From NCBI RefSeq assembly GCF_000025725.1, contig NC_013943.1:558001-622000 (forward strand): DNA of 64,000 nt, in the 5' to 3' direction. Position numbers and translations under genes: made by a program. This document shows, in pieces, positions 63,119 to 64,000 of the stretch. The notes under the pieces are model-generated. The model searched no databases, was not told the DNA's origin, and was given only the letters and a program-made list of their open reading frames with translations. This stretch comes from Denitrovibrio acetiphilus DSM 12809. GTDB lineage: Bacteria > Chrysiogenota > Deferribacteres > Deferribacterales > Geovibrionaceae. Each line of letters starts with the position of its first letter. Position 1 is the first letter of the stretch.

Positions 63119-63749
63119 TTATAATTCTCCTCAAGGCTGTCGAAAGATATTGAAGCCTCTTGATTCCATAAACTGCGCAAAACTCATCTATCTGCGATAT
63201 ATCCAGATTTGCAGCTTCTGTCGCATCTATGCGCATATTATCTATTAAATGAGAATACATTCCAGTTATGTTGTTTATTTTTAATCCTCTTGTCAGAGCG
63301 ATTTTGTCTGTTAATGCTTTTTCCAGTGTTGCTATCAGGTAACAACCTGAGTTTGTTTCAAAAATGTCCATCCCTTTGGAGTAGGCGATCTGAGGTATCA
63401 TTTCATAAGTGTATCGTCCGACAGGCGTATCAAATTTTCTGCTTCTACCTATCGTGACGGAGGAAACCACTGAAACTTTTTCAGGTATGAGACCATATAG
63501 CGACAGTGCATAATCTGATGAAATATACGAGGGACCATATAACATCCCTGCTATAACCTCTTTTACTACAGGATGTCTGCGTAGTGTCTCACTGAACATA
63601 TATAGACCTTGTCGCAAAGGTATGATGTGACCGAGCTTGATCAGACTGCTGATTTTATCTCTCGGCTTGGAGTAATTGCCAAGAACGCTCACCAGTATCT
63701 GATAGTCAAAAATATCTGTCTCAATGGTTTGTCTGATTTCATTTATCAT
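63111..63749 (-). CDS. abiEi: AbiEi-family antitoxin and transcriptional regulator
   Basis: A 212-residue protein matching AbiEi: an N-terminal winged helix (D-K-I-S-S-L-I-K-L-G-H-I-I-P-L-R-Q-G-L-Y, residues 30-50), then P-S-Y-I-S-S-D-Y-A-L-S-L-Y-G-L-I-P and A-T-L-E-K-A-L-T-D-K. It counteracts AbiEii and represses the operon. ATG 63749 is favoured because the homologous region starts shortly after; the ribosome site is weak, and ATG starts further upstream are possible. Confidence 0.82.
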   Translation of the reverse strand: MINEIRQTIETDIFDYQILVSVLGNYSKPRDKISSLIKLGHIIPLRQGLYMFSETLRRHPVVKEVIAGMLYGPSYISSDYALSLYGLIPEKVSVVSSVTIGRSRKFDTPVGRYTYEMIPQIAYSKGMDIFETNSGCYLIATLEKALTDKIALTRGLKINNITGMYSHLIDNMRIDATEAANLDISQIDEFCAVYGIKRLQYLSTALRRIISE

Positions 63750-63776
63750 GATTAAAAATAGCACATTACGCAGGCT

Positions 63777-63797
63777 ATGTCCACAAATACTGGACAT
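63777..63797. promoter_or_regulatory. Inverted repeat 1 in the abiE promoter
   Basis: ATGTCCA-CAAATAC-TGGACAT, perfect 7-bp arms, upstream of the abiEi start. AbiEi is known to bind inverted repeats in its own promoter. Confidence 0.5.
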
Positions 63798-63810
63798 GAT
63801 ATGCATAAAG

Positions 63811-63825
63811 TACCTTTTGAAGGTA
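63811..63825. promoter_or_regulatory. Inverted repeat 2 in the abiE promoter
   Basis: TACCTT-TTG-AAGGTA, perfect 6-bp arms, upstream of repeat 1, between the abiE operon and the divergent Phd gene. Confidence 0.45.
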
Positions 63826-63861
63826 TGAGTGTTTAAAACATTTCTGTTGAAAAGCTATATA

Positions 63862-63885
63862 TTTAGCTCTATATTAAGAGCTAAA
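63862..63885. promoter_or_regulatory. Phd/YefM operator candidate
   Basis: TTTAGCTCT-ATATTA-AGAGCTAAA, perfect 9-bp arms, ending just before the AGGAGG-like ribosome site of the antitoxin gene. Such palindromes are the usual autoregulatory site of Phd/YefM antitoxins. Confidence 0.65.
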
Positions 63886-63896
63886 AGGAGGCTCGC

Positions 63897-64000
63897 ATGG
63901 ATACTATATTTGCAGATTTTTCTGTCAGCATGTCTGAATTTAAAAAGAATCCCGCAGAGGTACTTCGTAACGCAGGGGAAAAGCCAGTGGCAGTGCTGAA
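63897..64000 (+). CDS. Phd/YefM-family antitoxin, partial
   Basis: The frame from ATG 63897 begins M-D-T-I-F-A-D-F-S-V-S-M-S-E-F-K-K-N-P and continues A-E-V-L-R-N-A-G-E-K-P-V-A-V-L, the typical N-terminal DNA-binding part of Phd/YefM antitoxins. It runs off the window. A toxin (RelE, Doc or PIN family) would be expected downstream. Confidence 0.85.
   Translation, partial: MDTIFADFSVSMSEFKKNPAEVLRNAGEKPVAVL

Noticed and set aside
1-64000. tRNA, rRNA, integrase attachment sites or a replication initiator
   Set aside because: I looked for tRNA-like ends, integrase or Rep-like proteins and iteron arrays and saw none that I could support.

Overview
The window is most of a conjugative element (plasmid or ICE) from a Gram-negative bacterium. 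It has a nearly complete F-type type IV secretion system with TraV, other lipoproteins and TraN-like outer-membrane proteins, and a ParM-type partition locus. Moderate-to-low GC and distant Tra proteins fit a Deferribacterota- or deltaproteobacteria-like host, but no rRNA, tRNA or housekeeping gene settles this. I saw no replication initiator, integrase or CRISPR array, so plasmid versus ICE stays open.

Layout. 0-2.9 kb: partial XRE regulator, parM, a ParR-like gene, a second XRE gene and a hypothetical gene whose 3' end was rewritten by an IS256-family insertion (2854-4146, 8-bp target duplication). 4.2-5.7 kb: a coiled-coil membrane protein and a lipoprotein. 5.9-14.6 kb (+): traA-L-E-K-B-V-C-trbI-traW-U-F. 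14.9-20.2 kb (-): traH-traG and a small gene. 20.3-22.2 kb: a RhuM cassette, with scraps of neighbouring restriction-modification genes, inserted across the 5' end of another gene. 22.2-35.8 kb: a degenerate DnaQ-like protein, a WYL regulator and a type 4 BREX operon (zinc-finger ORF, brxP, brxC, pglZ, short brxL, small zinc protein). 36.0-38.6 kb (-): backbone maintenance genes (OB-fold/SSB-like, ArdC-like, a tandem paralogue pair, DUF6573-like). 39.0-44.4 kb: a candidate two-gene defence module (large nuclease-like protein plus DUF4062 protein), its first gene split by an 827-bp IS5-family element. 44.4-57.1 kb (-): second transfer cluster: ssb, NusA-like gene, short coupling protein, HD-domain protein (relaxase candidate), TraN-like proteins, TraF-type S26 peptidase, TrbC, and small membrane proteins, with a higBA pair inserted on the opposite strand. 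57.2-64 kb: repeat-rich lipoprotein, ApeA-like HEPN protein, AAA/DUF4143 ATPase, AbiEi/AbiEii and the start of a Phd/YefM antitoxin.

How it works together. A 22-bp box (GTTTACCCCC, 5 nt, CATTATC-like) lies 17-29 nt upstream of parM, traA, traH and ssb, in the sense orientation each time. It probably ties partition and the transfer operons into one regulon. Between backbone blocks sit clearly AT-richer cargo islands (BREX, DUF4062 module, ApeA), so the element looks like a vehicle for anti-phage systems and addiction modules. The WYL regulator gene is bracketed by two copies of a 17-bp palindrome that could control both the BREX operon and the DnaQ-like gene.
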